Source: CBDDFS01 sp965227255 (lineage in GTDB: Bacteria > Bacteroidota > Bacteroidia > Flavobacteriales_E > Vicingaceae). From it: a stretch of 64,000 nt of DNA. The position numbers and the translations under genes were made by a program. The stretch spans positions 62,001 to 126,000 of the forward strand of contig CBDDFS010000003.1 of NCBI GenBank assembly GCA_965227255.1, in the 5' to 3' direction. The notes beneath the pieces are model-generated. The model was not told the origin of the DNA, searched no databases, and saw nothing but the letters and a program-made list of their open reading frames with translations. Position 1 is the stretch's first letter; every line of letters starts with the position of its first letter. Positions 28,144-35,895 of the stretch are shown piece after piece.

Positions 28144-28575
28144 ATGACTATGGAAACAACGAGAGGAAATCTTCGCCTTAAAGCAGCCGCATCGCTTGTG
28201 GAAACAGGGGTGATCTATACTTCAAAAGAGCTCCAAAAAAAGGTAAAAGCCAGGGATTTTAAAGCGCGATTCGAGAAGGTCAAAAAACGTGAATACCGAT
28301 TCATCGAGCCGCCGGTCCATCCGGATCCAAGCTGGCCAGAATCTTCTCAGGCTCTCCGGTTTCGACTTGAGAGAGAGATCAAGAAATTCCACTATATATC
28401 CTATTCCCCAGCAAGAAAAGAGCGAGGATTGAAGATGGCTCTTTGTAGGGAAGAAAAGCTCTGGCTGAAAGAAATATCAGAAAACATCAAGATCCTGGAA
28501 AAAGAAATCGAACGCCTGGAAAATTCAGAAGAGAAGCTGATCTATTTGATGGACCAAAAACGATTTGCATCATGA
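28144..28575 (+). CDS. Early coiled-coil protein
   Basis: Protein of 143 residues, 2 bp after the primase stop; an ATG two codons later is an alternative start. The N-terminal part is basic; the last ~45 residues (ISENIKILEKEIERLENSEE) form a coiled coil. Overlaps the next gene by 4 bp. No family recognised. Confidence 0.6.
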   Translation: MTMETTRGNLRLKAAASLVETGVIYTSKELQKKVKARDFKARFEKVKKREYRFIEPPVHPDPSWPESSQALRFRLEREIKKFHYISYSPARKERGLKMALCREEKLWLKEISENIKILEKEIERLENSEEKLIYLMDQKRFAS

Positions 28576-28904
28576 CAGACACAAGTAAAGCGGAAGAGTA
28601 TTTAGACAAAGTAACTCTCACGCTAGATGAAATTAGAGATTTAGCATGCTTGCCGTGGCCGACTGGTCACGATTTTGGATATAAGTATGTTAAAAGAGAG
28701 GATATTGACCGACTATTGACCGACTTCGCAGAACAAGAGATCAACCAACTTGAATTAGATAAGCGCAGCATAAAAAATGCGGCTGAGAAGGAAGTCAAGG
28801 AATTGAGGGGGTTACTTATAGAATGGTCATCAACAGACTTTGACGAAGTCGACTCTGAATACATAGAAGATTTATTGAAAAGAACTAAAACCCTAAAACC
28901 ATGA
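28572..28904 (+). CDS. Small acidic early protein
   Basis: Protein of 110 residues in the coupled early operon (4-bp overlaps at both ends), acidic with a central helical stretch (about residues 50-85). No family recognised. Confidence 0.55.
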   Translation: MTDTSKAEEYLDKVTLTLDEIRDLACLPWPTGHDFGYKYVKREDIDRLLTDFAEQEINQLELDKRSIKNAAEKEVKELRGLLIEWSSTDFDEVDSEYIEDLLKRTKTLKP

Positions 28905-29410
28905 GCGAAGAAGAGCGATGTAAATGCGGAAACGCATTAACCAAAGTAAATAAAGGTGCAGGAGAACCTGTGGAATACACATACTGCAAGGCTTGTGATA
29001 ATGAGATTGCAGAATTAAAAGCGAGGCAGTGTCCAGCAACTTTTGGAGACTATAAATGCCATGTTGATACGAACGTCAAAGACTCAAAAGGTCGAACGGT
29101 AAGCGTTGATAAATGCCTGAAAGATATAGTTGAGTATTTGAACAAGGGAGGTTTAAGAACGGTAGCGAGTTGCGGAGGTCATAACCAGGTTCAGCCTATT
29201 ATATCAATTGAGTTGGATCAAATAGCAATGGAAAGGTATTTCCGTAAGAGAGTCGAATCTATAACGGATGAAGAGATAGAAGAGATGTTTACAGAAGAAG
29301 TGGCAAGACATCCATTTGGAAGTATAAGTTCTATTCCCTCATACGGAAAGCAGAAAAACCACGCTGCAATCGAAGGAGCAAAAGCATTTAAACAACAATT
29401 ACTGAAATGA
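28901..29410 (+). CDS. Zinc-finger-like early protein with repeated C-terminal module
   Basis: Protein of 169 residues. Four cysteines in C-x-C-x(19)-C-x2-C (residues ~7-32; CKCGN, YCKACD) suggest a zinc knuckle. The C-terminal ~60 residues contain YFRKRVESITDEEIEEM and end in LLK, a module repeated in the next gene and partly in the third, with clear nucleotide similarity. Overlaps its neighbours by 4 bp. Function unknown. Confidence 0.65.
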   Translation: MSEEERCKCGNALTKVNKGAGEPVEYTYCKACDNEIAELKARQCPATFGDYKCHVDTNVKDSKGRTVSVDKCLKDIVEYLNKGGLRTVASCGGHNQVQPIISIELDQIAMERYFRKRVESITDEEIEEMFTEEVARHPFGSISSIPSYGKQKNHAAIEGAKAFKQQLLK

Positions 29411-29628
29411 ACGCAGAAGAGTTTTTCAAACACCACCAAAGAGCAGAGAATATTTACGGAGAAGAGCTTATAAATTATTTTGTTGTCACAGCGCAAGATA
29501 TTGAAGCTTATTTCCGTCATAGAGTCGAATCTGTAACTGATGAGGAGATTGCGAAGTTCGAGAAAGAAGGATGGACTGAGGATTCAATTTATGGCGCAAA
29601 ATGGATGAAAGAACGATTACTGAAATGA
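29407..29628 (+). CDS. Small early protein, repeat of the preceding C-terminus
   Basis: Protein of 73 residues consisting mostly of the module YFRHRVESVTDEEIAKFE and ending RLLK, so it looks like a stand-alone duplicate of the C-terminal part of the preceding gene. ATGA overlaps on both sides keep it in the early operon. Confidence 0.6.
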   Translation: MNAEEFFKHHQRAENIYGEELINYFVVTAQDIEAYFRHRVESVTDEEIAKFEKEGWTEDSIYGAKWMKERLLK

Positions 29629-30125
29629 TCGATCTAAACAAACTCAAAAAATCACTTGATGATCATTTAGAAACTGTAACTGATCACGATTTAAAAAACT
29701 ACATGAAAATGAAAGATTCTGAATTACCGCTTAACCACGACAAGCTAATCAAGGAAGGATATGTCAGGATGCCGAATGGCTCATACTATCGGAAGAATGA
29801 TCCGAGAACATCGATAGAGGCGAAAACGCTCTTTTGGTATTATCACAATGAAGGCAATGCTGATCTAAAAGTTGTCAAGCTCTCAGACCACGAAGAGGAA
29901 GTAAAGAGGTTGAAAACTGAAATATCAATCGAAGGCGACCGAATCGCAGAATTAGAGTTGAAAGAGAGTCGATTGAAAAACCTACTGGAAAGAGCGTCAT
30001 ACTATCTCCCGGAGAAAGCATTAACTGATAGCTTGCCAGGATTAAAATATGAGATTCATAAGGCCATAAATGACATAGAAGTGTTAGAGCCGCCTTACAG
30101 CGATTTAATTGATCCTGAATATTAA
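29625..30125 (+). CDS. Early protein with third copy of the repeated module
   Basis: Protein of 166 residues started at the ATG at 29625, which overlaps the previous stop (ATGA); a start at 29601 would lie inside that gene. The N-terminus LDDHLETVTDHDLKNYMKM is a diverged copy of the module in the two previous genes. A coiled coil spans about residues 85-130. Function unknown. Confidence 0.6.
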   Translation: MIDLNKLKKSLDDHLETVTDHDLKNYMKMKDSELPLNHDKLIKEGYVRMPNGSYYRKNDPRTSIEAKTLFWYYHNEGNADLKVVKLSDHEEEVKRLKTEISIEGDRIAELELKESRLKNLLERASYYLPEKALTDSLPGLKYEIHKAINDIEVLEPPYSDLIDPEY

Positions 30126-30144
30126 CTGAAAATCCCCCACAACT

Positions 30145-30345
30145 ATGAATGAAGAACAGAAAAAACAATTTAATCAAATGAGAACTGCCTTGATTAGAAT
30201 CCATAATGAATACCTATCAAGTGATGAATTAAGAGAAACCCACGAAAATCTCGGCCTTGATTATGAGGAAGCCCTTGAAATGGCCTACGACAATATTCAG
30301 ACCGATGCCTTCAACTCTGTTAATGGAATCAACCCAATGAAATAA
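30145..30345 (+). CDS. Small acidic early protein
   Basis: Protein of 66 residues, acidic and helical, 19 bp after the previous gene. No family recognised. Confidence 0.5.
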   Translation: MNEEQKKQFNQMRTALIRIHNEYLSSDELRETHENLGLDYEEALEMAYDNIQTDAFNSVNGINPMK

Positions 30346-30381
30346 ATGCAGTCCGTACAGGACCCATCAATCTAAATCATT

Positions 30382-30819
30382 ATGAGTAAAAAAAAGAAAG
30401 CAAAAAAGGATAAAAAAAGGAGGATTATAAAATTCAGGGCTTGGGATAAATCTGAAAAAATAATGAGGTACCCAGACGGTGAAGAATATACCAAACCGAA
30501 TTTAAATACTGCAACATTAATGGTTTGTTTAGCCATGGCAGTAAACGAAGATGAAGATTATACAAGTAAGCGTCATGTATTAATGCAATTCACGGGCCTG
30601 CTTGACAAAAACGGAAAAGAGATCTATGAGGGGGATATCATTCTATGCAGTTCTGGATGCCCACATGAGGTTAAGTGGTTCAAAGAAGTTCCTTCTTCTG
30701 CTCTTATGGGAGGCGGAATGCCCGGTTTCTATATTACTGGGGTCAGAGATGGCTACGCTTTTTTAGGATATGAAGAAGTAATCGGAAACGTGTATGAACA
30801 TAAACACCTTTTGAAATGA
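30382..30819 (+). CDS. YopX family protein
   Basis: Protein of 145 residues. After a lysine-rich N-terminus come FRAWDKSEKIM, MQFTGLLDKNGKEIYEGDII and terminal EVIGNVYEH, the hallmarks of YopX proteins, which are common in phages of Firmicutes and Bacteroidota and of unknown function. The central ~25-residue insert after GDII varies in the family. The last codon overlaps the next ATG. Confidence 0.88.
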   Translation: MSKKKKAKKDKKRRIIKFRAWDKSEKIMRYPDGEEYTKPNLNTATLMVCLAMAVNEDEDYTSKRHVLMQFTGLLDKNGKEIYEGDIILCSSGCPHEVKWFKEVPSSALMGGGMPGFYITGVRDGYAFLGYEEVIGNVYEHKHLLK

Positions 30820-30989
30820 AAGATAAAACCTATTTAATCTACATAATATTCTGGGAAACCTTAACCATTGGAGGTGGATCCTATATAGTTTTTGCAACTG
30901 AAAGAAGTGGATGGTGGATGTTGTTGGCTGTTCTTTTGAGTATGGGCGCTTATTCACCAAAAGAATGGAAAAAACTCAAAAAAGAATGA
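30816..30989 (+). CDS. Small two-helix membrane protein (57 residues)
   Basis: ATGA-coupled to the YopX gene. Two hydrophobic segments (about residues 6-27 and 33-46) and a basic tail (KEWKKLKKE). It overlaps the next gene by 4 bp. Placement and topology support coding despite its size. Function unknown. Confidence 0.55.
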   Translation: MKDKTYLIYIIFWETLTIGGGSYIVFATERSGWWMLLAVLLSMGAYSPKEWKKLKKE

Positions 30990-31198
30990 GTGTTTACCCG
31001 AAAAAGGACCGGATCATTTGGAAATTGAAGCAAGACAATAAGAAACTTCGAGAAAGATACAACAACCAAATAAGGCTATCCGACGAATACAGAACAGAAA
31101 TTCAAAGGTTAAATCGAAGGATTTCAAGACTTGAAGAGCAATTGGAATCTAAATACGATCTCATTGAAAGATTGAAATCAAACCAGAAAATGACATGA
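30986..31198 (+). CDS. Small coiled-coil protein
   Basis: Protein of 70 residues started at the ATG overlapping the previous stop (30986). Highly charged, with a heptad pattern from about residue 12 to 66 (LNRRISRLEEQLESKYDLI). Possibly a DNA- or protein-binding early factor; no family recognised. Confidence 0.5.
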   Translation: MSVYPKKDRIIWKLKQDNKKLRERYNNQIRLSDEYRTEIQRLNRRISRLEEQLESKYDLIERLKSNQKMT

Positions 31199-31272
31199 AA
31201 ACAGGGATCCTCGCCCACTTCCAAGGGTGGGTCGATGTCTTGAAGATCTCCTTGAAAAATTTTAATCATTAA
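31195..31272 (+). pseudogene. 25-codon fragment of the GT-A-like gene at 31987
   Basis: ATG overlaps the previous stop; the frame encodes MKTGILAHFQGWVDVLKISL and five more residues. It aligns without gaps to the first 25 residues of the gene at 31987 (MKIGILTAFHDRVDVYKIYL) at protein and DNA level, then stops. It is a partial duplication or remnant; translation as a peptide is possible but unproven. Confidence 0.7.
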
Positions 31273-31282
31273 ATCAACAATT

Positions 31283-31558
31283 ATGAAAACAATAGAAATG
31301 CCCAAGAGAGTAACCGACATGGTCGGTAAGGAATTTGAAATGAAAGGCGGCCTTTTCTCTTCGAGGAAAGAAATTCCACCCACCAAATTTACCGTTCTTG
31401 ATTACAGATTCGGATCCGGGATCATCATGAATATGAAAACCATGACTGAGGAACACCCTACCGTTGAATTTTTGGTTAAAAACGGATCCATGAAGCGGTC
31501 AAGATGGACGCGAGGATTTCCGATTCCAGAGATTGACTTAAAAAATATAAAGGAATGA
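31283..31558 (+). CDS. Early protein of unknown function
   Basis: Protein of 91 residues, basic, with a beta-rich middle (KFTVLDYRFGSGIIMNMK). It lies 10 bp after the GT fragment and overlaps the next gene by 4 bp. No family recognised. Confidence 0.5.
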   Translation: MKTIEMPKRVTDMVGKEFEMKGGLFSSRKEIPPTKFTVLDYRFGSGIIMNMKTMTEEHPTVEFLVKNGSMKRSRWTRGFPIPEIDLKNIKE

Positions 31559-31791
31559 GATCAGAGTTGAAAGAAGCATTGAATCATCCACTATACAAGT
31601 CCCATAAAATAGGTGATAAATACCTAATGGACGGGAAAGGTGATTGGCAAATAGCATACTATCCGATTTTTGAAGATGGCAAAACGGGTGAAGCGTATAA
31701 TGAGCCGAGAGCCCTGGTTGAGCAACCAATGGAGAATGGAACAGACTTCCGAGAAGTTCCATTGAGATATCTAAAAAGAAAACTAACATGA
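31555..31791 (+). CDS. Small early protein
   Basis: Protein of 78 residues, ATGA-coupled to the previous gene. Mixed charge, with YKSHKIGDKYLMDGKGDW near the N-terminus. No family recognised. Confidence 0.45.
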   Translation: MRSELKEALNHPLYKSHKIGDKYLMDGKGDWQIAYYPIFEDGKTGEAYNEPRALVEQPMENGTDFREVPLRYLKRKLT

Positions 31792-31792
31792 T

Positions 31793-31990
31793 ATGAATGC
31801 ACAGAAGAAAAACATACCGGCAATATTCATTGGCCTTTGGATTACATACATGTATTTGATGTCGGCATTTTGGACCTGGGATCGTCCTCAAAGCTCGCTC
31901 TACGGAGATTTATTTCTGCAGGGACTATTATTTGCCATTTATGCAATAGCAATTTTTCTAGTATGGGTATTTAACGAAGCATCGAAATGA
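31793..31990 (+). CDS. Small membrane protein (65 residues)
   Basis: Two hydrophobic segments (about residues 8-27 and 40-61) around a short polar loop. One base follows the previous stop; the 3' end overlaps the next ATG. Probably an inner-membrane protein of the early operon; function unknown. Confidence 0.5.
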   Translation: MNAQKKNIPAIFIGLWITYMYLMSAFWTWDRPQSSLYGDLFLQGLLFAIYAIAIFLVWVFNEASK

Positions 31991-32748
31991 AAATCGGGAT
32001 CCTCACCGCCTTTCATGACCGGGTCGATGTCTATAAGATCTACCTGGAAAATCTGAATCATCTTATTCGTAGAATAGAACACAGCGTTAGGTTCGAGGTA
32101 TCGATCCAGGTATTCATTCAAACGCCAGTTTTAGAAGCCCAGCAGCTGGGAAGGAAACACGGGCATGAAGTATTTCATTTTGAACAGAATGAGCCCTATG
32201 GCCTCAAGAAGAATGTCCTGGCAAAAATTGCCCTGGCCTATAATTGCGACTACTATTTGACCTTAGCCGAAGATCATTTGATCAACGCTCAGCTGCTCTC
32301 CGCTTATTTATTTTCAATGGAAAAGGAATATGAATTCATCGGGATCCTGGACGGGTATTTTTTCGACCTGATGAATCATCAGCTGATCTATTGGCCTGGT
32401 TATGTGAATAAGAGATCCGGAGAACCCAATGGAGGATGGAAGTGCTTTTCTCATGGACTTCTATCAAGGATGGGCGGTGAGTACGTGGACCCAATTACCA
32501 GGAACATGGATCAATCTTCATGGACCCGGATCCTGAAACATAAGCCTTCCATTGATGTTCTAAAATGTTATGGGCATGAACGAATAGCCCTGGATCTTAA
32601 AACGGAGAACAGCTTGACCAAAATGGACAAACTAATCAAGGGAGGTGCCACACCCATATCCAAGAGTGTAGCTTTCAAGAGGCTTCCACCCAGAGTGGTC
32701 CAGTTCATGAGAGGGTATCGAGATCTGATTAAGATGAAATCAAGTTGA
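31987..32748 (+). CDS. GT-A-like glycosyltransferase, paralogue 1
   Basis: Protein of 253 residues with a nucleotide-sugar transferase-like start (KIGILTAFHDRVDVYKIYLE), a middle YYLTLAEDHLI where the usual DxD would lie (about residue 92) and FIGILDGYFF. It is related along its length to the protein at 40375, including NHQLIYWPGY against KNLKYWMGY and a C-terminal ALDLKTENSL against ILDVKSRLNM. The acidic motif is incomplete, so catalytic activity is uncertain. Last early gene; its stop lies inside the upstream element of the ncRNA promoter. Confidence 0.7.
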   Translation: MKIGILTAFHDRVDVYKIYLENLNHLIRRIEHSVRFEVSIQVFIQTPVLEAQQLGRKHGHEVFHFEQNEPYGLKKNVLAKIALAYNCDYYLTLAEDHLINAQLLSAYLFSMEKEYEFIGILDGYFFDLMNHQLIYWPGYVNKRSGEPNGGWKCFSHGLLSRMGGEYVDPITRNMDQSSWTRILKHKPSIDVLKCYGHERIALDLKTENSLTKMDKLIKGGATPISKSVAFKRLPPRVVQFMRGYRDLIKMKSS

Positions 32749-32782
32749 TCCTTTAGTATGTGCAAATAATGACATACATTTG
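32746..32782 (+). promoter_or_regulatory. Phage promoter P1 (ncRNA), conserved 37-bp architecture
   Basis: TGATCCTTT at 32746-32754 and a perfect -7 element TACATTTG at 32775-32782. The distance from the first T to the final G is 37 bp, identical to the four other phage sites. Transcription would start near 32788, at the noncoding RNA. Confidence 0.65.
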
Positions 32783-32787
32783 AAAAA

Positions 32788-32949
32788 ACTGCGAAACCCC
32801 GCCGGGTTAGCGACGGGGTTTCTAAGAAACGGTGGTTTATCCTTGCGGATTCAGCTTATGAGGCTGGCCTTTACAAGGAACAGCAACTATTTCAGCAAAC
32901 CCCACCGAGTGGTAAATCATTGAAAGCGGCTACGGTCGCTTTCTTTTTT
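32788..32949 (+). ncRNA. Structured phage small RNA, ~160 nt
   Basis: No credible gene spans this stretch, yet it has a promoter, nested helices and a terminator. Helices: GAAACCCCG (32793-32801) with CGGGGTTTC (32814-32822); CGGTGG (32830-32835) with CCACCG (32902-32907), closing an arm with CCTTG/CAAGG (32841-32845/32874-32878) and CAGC/GCTG (32852-32855/32863-32866); then the terminator hairpin. I cannot match it to a known RNA class. A 21-codon frame from 32859 is possible but crosses the helices. Confidence 0.65.
32922..32949 (+). terminator. Rho-independent terminator of the phage small RNA
   Basis: A perfect 7-bp stem, GAAAGCG with CGCTTTC, an 8-nt loop and six T residues. Confidence 0.9.
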
Positions 32950-33726
32950 ATCTGAGGTAAAATTAGCGATAGAATTTCTCAATTTGCGTTTATTAGGTGG
33001 TGCGTTATTCACATAATACCAGCTAATAATCAACCTTTTACACTCGAAATATGAAGTAAAAGAACGGACAAAAAAGTGAAAAAAAAAATGATTTCGCTAT
33101 TGTTTTTTAACTTTCTTTTACAGTGTTGAGCGCTGATTTACTGGACTTTACAAAAACACCTTGATTAGTAAGGATTTAATCCATTTTAATTCGAGTTCTC
33201 CTTTATCAAGTGCTGAGCGGCAAGAAACGCATGCCAATCCTTGTTAATAAGATTATTTCCATATCATCCTCATATTTCTTGGCTTTAATCACCCGGATTA
33301 CTATTCTGCGGTGCGCTATCCTTTGCCCAAAAATCGCCCACCCCCTTTAAACACGAAGTCAGGACCGTGCAATGAAACAAATCAAAGATGGGCACATAGT
33401 ATATATCTTTTTTTATACAACTTTTTGAAAAAGATATATGTAAAAAATAAAGGAAAAACCGTGCATTCGGACGGGTTGAGCGGAAAATACCACTGAATGC
33501 GTAATTCTACGCGCATGATTTCAGCACAAAAAGGCACGAATGCACAAATAACCCCTTAAAGAAGATCCAGGCTTTGATCTTTGTGCACCCCTGATCTACT
33601 TTGTACAAATAGTGTGCATGCTACAACCCTCTATTTATAGGCATTAGAGAGACATCTGTTCAAATGCACAATTTTTTGCCCTATTTCCAGGACATATATT
33701 TTTCTTCATTTTCGAAGACTGCTCGC
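32950..33726. other. Noncoding AT-rich region between early and late genes
   Basis: About 780 bp without a convincing gene. It contains a 12-bp perfect inverted repeat, ATATATCTTTTT (33401-33412) with AAAAAGATATAT (33428-33439), and after it several TGCAC-type elements: GTGCATTC (~33462), TGCACAAA (~33541), TTTGTGCACC (~33580), GTGTGCATG (~33612) and AATGCACAA (~33663). Repeated short elements next to an AT-rich cruciform would suit a replication origin or a late-gene control region. Function is not shown by the sequence. Confidence 0.5.
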
Positions 33727-33763
33727 TTGTCCTTTCATGATCCTTGTCTCGGTTTGATTTTTG
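33727..33763 (+). promoter_or_regulatory. Late promoter P2 (fibre-like genes)
   Basis: TTGTCCTTTC at 33727-33736 and -7 region GATTTTTG ending at 33763, 37 bp end to end. The first late gene starts 32 bp downstream at 33795 after an AT-rich leader. Confidence 0.7.
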
Positions 33764-33794
33764 AAGTCACGAATTGTAAATAAAAAATCGAATC

Positions 33795-34034
33795 ATGAAC
33801 AGACTCTTCCCATCCAATGGTGACGACTATTACAGCTCGGACACCCAAAGCGATGGTCCATATTATATAATAAGAACCTGGACCGATTCAGTGATTTCCA
33901 ATATTGACTTCAAGGATCCAAAAAGCTCCACCAGCCTGGTGGGTGTGACCATTCCAGCGGGTGAAGATGTTTTCATAGCCGATGCCACCAGCATCACGTT
34001 TTCCTCTGGAACCGGACTTCTATATAAAAGGTAG
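33795..34034 (+). CDS. Small virion-associated protein
   Basis: Protein of 79 residues, beta-rich (IIRTWTDSVISNIDF, VTIPAGEDVFI), with the look of a small head-decoration or fibre-associated protein. First gene after promoter P2 and 3 bp before the fibre-like gene. No family recognised. Confidence 0.55.
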   Translation: MNRLFPSNGDDYYSSDTQSDGPYYIIRTWTDSVISNIDFKDPKSSTSLVGVTIPAGEDVFIADATSITFSSGTGLLYKR

Positions 34035-34037
34035 ATC

Positions 34038-34877
34038 ATGAGGGTCGGAAAAGGAAAAGGCCTTGGCTTCCCTGGGTATTATCCAGGTGGATCCATTGAT
34101 GCGGATGCTGAGATTTTTATCCTGGCAGCCAACGCATTTGAAACGTTGACATCCACCCACGAAAATGGCATTGATGTCCTGGTGCGAGGACTCAAGGGAC
34201 AAACGACCACCAACAAAAACAATTTCTGGGGATCCATGACATCGGGCATGGAGATCTTTCCATTTGTTGGGACGACCAATGCCCAGGTCCACGGCCTTGG
34301 CATCAAAAGAAATCGAGACATCACCTGGGTGAACAGCCCAGGATTTTCCAACAACGGTGTCCAGTTTAATGGATCGAATTATGGACGTACCGGCATCATT
34401 CCATCCACCTCCATGACCAACAACAATGTATCCCTTTTCATCTATCAGGCCAATGACATTGCTGAGAATGCTTTCCATGGAGCTTTTTCAGCCAGCGATG
34501 AGCGATTCATCATCGCCCCGGAGAATGCTGCGAATAAACTTGTATTCAGATCCGGTGATCTGGGATCTGCCGTTGAATATACCAACGCATTACAGGATTC
34601 AAAAGGCTTATCGCTGGGAACAAGACGCGATGCTGATGACGCCGAAGTATATCGCAATGGGGTGAGCATGGGCACTGAAACCACAACGAATACAGGCGAT
34701 CTTTCCACCATTGAACTTTTCGTTGGATCCAGAAATAATTCATCGGTCGCCGATCTTTTTTCAACCAATCAAGCAAGATTATTTGGAGCCCTTCCTGGTG
34801 TGGCGGATAATGCTGCAGATGATCTTTATGAATTAAGCGAAGCCTTTCAGGATTCCTTGTCAAGAGGCGTAAATTAA
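34038..34877 (+). CDS. Fibre-like protein with LamG-like domain
   Basis: Protein of 279 residues. A glycine-rich N-terminus (GKGKGLGFPGYYPGG), a helix (about residues 28-50) and a beta-sandwich-like domain (about 105-260) with VQFNGSNYGRTG and LSLGTRRDADDAEVYRNGVSMG, the pattern of LamG/concanavalin-like phage receptor-binding or fibre proteins. In this phage it is encoded at the start of the late region, ahead of the head genes, instead of behind the tail tip. Confidence 0.65.
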   Translation: MRVGKGKGLGFPGYYPGGSIDADAEIFILAANAFETLTSTHENGIDVLVRGLKGQTTTNKNNFWGSMTSGMEIFPFVGTTNAQVHGLGIKRNRDITWVNSPGFSNNGVQFNGSNYGRTGIIPSTSMTNNNVSLFIYQANDIAENAFHGAFSASDERFIIAPENAANKLVFRSGDLGSAVEYTNALQDSKGLSLGTRRDADDAEVYRNGVSMGTETTTNTGDLSTIELFVGSRNNSSVADLFSTNQARLFGALPGVADNAADDLYELSEAFQDSLSRGVN

Positions 34878-34883
34878 AAGACT

Positions 34884-35165
34884 ATGAAGTGTATTGTCAT
34901 GCCTAAAACCCAGTACGAAGGCCTGGATGATTTGAAAAAAGCATTCATCGCCCAGGGGAAGAACTTTAATGCCATGGATTTCGAGCCCATCGAGCTGGAT
35001 ACCAAAGACGAGAATGGAGATCCATACAAGTATTTGCCCTTGAGTGTACTTCAAGATCCAAATCTCTCCGAGTTCTATCAGTTTGTCGACAAAAACAAAA
35101 AATCAGAAATGGTGATCCGAGAGGTGGCCAAGAGTGAGTTTAAAGTCGTGGATCCAGATGAATAA
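34884..35165 (+). CDS. Late protein of unknown function
   Basis: Protein of 93 residues, acidic, 6 bp after the fibre-like gene. It overlaps the next frame by 8 bp. No family recognised; possibly a fibre chaperone by position. Confidence 0.5.
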   Translation: MKCIVMPKTQYEGLDDLKKAFIAQGKNFNAMDFEPIELDTKDENGDPYKYLPLSVLQDPNLSEFYQFVDKNKKSEMVIREVAKSEFKVVDPDE

Positions 35166-35316
35166 AAAAGACATCATCCTTCTTCTTGAAAGACCGCCCT
35201 GCATGATTGAAACCTTGGATTCTATCCGTTTTACCTGGAATCCCCGGCCACGTTATTCACATTCTGGGCCGTCTTTATTTGGACCTAAGAGCGGTTATGA
35301 ACAGGCTGATTCTTAA
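35158..35316 (+). CDS. Short late open frame (52 residues)
   Basis: Starts at an ATG inside the end of the preceding gene. Proline- and arginine-rich (WNPRPRYSHSG). Coding is plausible from the coupled start but the sequence resembles no family. Confidence 0.35.
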   Translation: MNKKDIILLLERPPCMIETLDSIRFTWNPRPRYSHSGPSLFGPKSGYEQADS

Positions 35317-35371
35317 TTCATCCCCTAAAGCTTCCTTTCTGGCCCTTTGTTTGAGCCTTATTTTTATTTCC

Positions 35372-35845
35372 ATGTCCCATCTCATGGCCATATCGCTCTC
35401 CGTCAAGCCGGTGGTGAAGAAATACCTGGTCTATCACCACGGATCTTCCAGCATCTACCTCAAGCGAAAATCATCTTCCTTTAAAATGATCTCGACCAAC
35501 ACCACGGCAGACTCCTACCGCAAGATCTTCATTGATAAATACCCAGAGCAGGTCCGCTTCATCTTGAGCGCTCAATACATCAAAGAGGGCCGAGATCCCA
35601 GGTATCATTTTTTGTATTTCGACCACGATGCCATCATTGCCCTGAATCAATACTACCTGAAGCGCCTGAAAATCGAGCTGAACATCTACCTGGATGCCTA
35701 CCTGATCCATGGATCTGAAATTCGCCTGGGCATTCTCTCTTTTATGGAAAAATTCAACATCACAGAGGATGATTTGAGTTACGAGGCCCTGAAAAAATCC
35801 TATTACCGGTATCGTGAAAGACATAAAATGCTCAAAGCGTGCTAA
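35372..35845 (+). CDS. Conserved-type phage protein of unknown function
   Basis: Protein of 157 residues from the ATG at 35372; an ATG at 35297 would add a doubtful hydrophobic leader. The body (LSVKPVVKKYLVYHHG, then YHFLYFDHDAIIALNQYY) resembles a recurrent Bacteroidota mobile-element protein whose role I do not know. Highly basic, with a C-terminal YYRYRERH. Confidence 0.6.
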   Translation: MSHLMAISLSVKPVVKKYLVYHHGSSSIYLKRKSSSFKMISTNTTADSYRKIFIDKYPEQVRFILSAQYIKEGRDPRYHFLYFDHDAIIALNQYYLKRLKIELNIYLDAYLIHGSEIRLGILSFMEKFNITEDDLSYEALKKSYYRYRERHKMLKAC

Positions 35846-35895
35846 TTAGAAAACTTAGTTCGGAATTGTCCCGTGAAAAACCCAAAACATAGACC

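Noticed and set aside
31195..32748. Template/variable repeat pair of a diversity-generating retroelement
   Set aside because: The repeated 75 bp is at gene starts, mismatches are not biased to adenines, and no reverse transcriptase is present.
33311..33496. Open frame of 61 codons in the noncoding region
   Set aside because: Starts with low-complexity proline/lysine sequence, spans the 12-bp inverted repeat and resembles no protein; better explained as noncoding.
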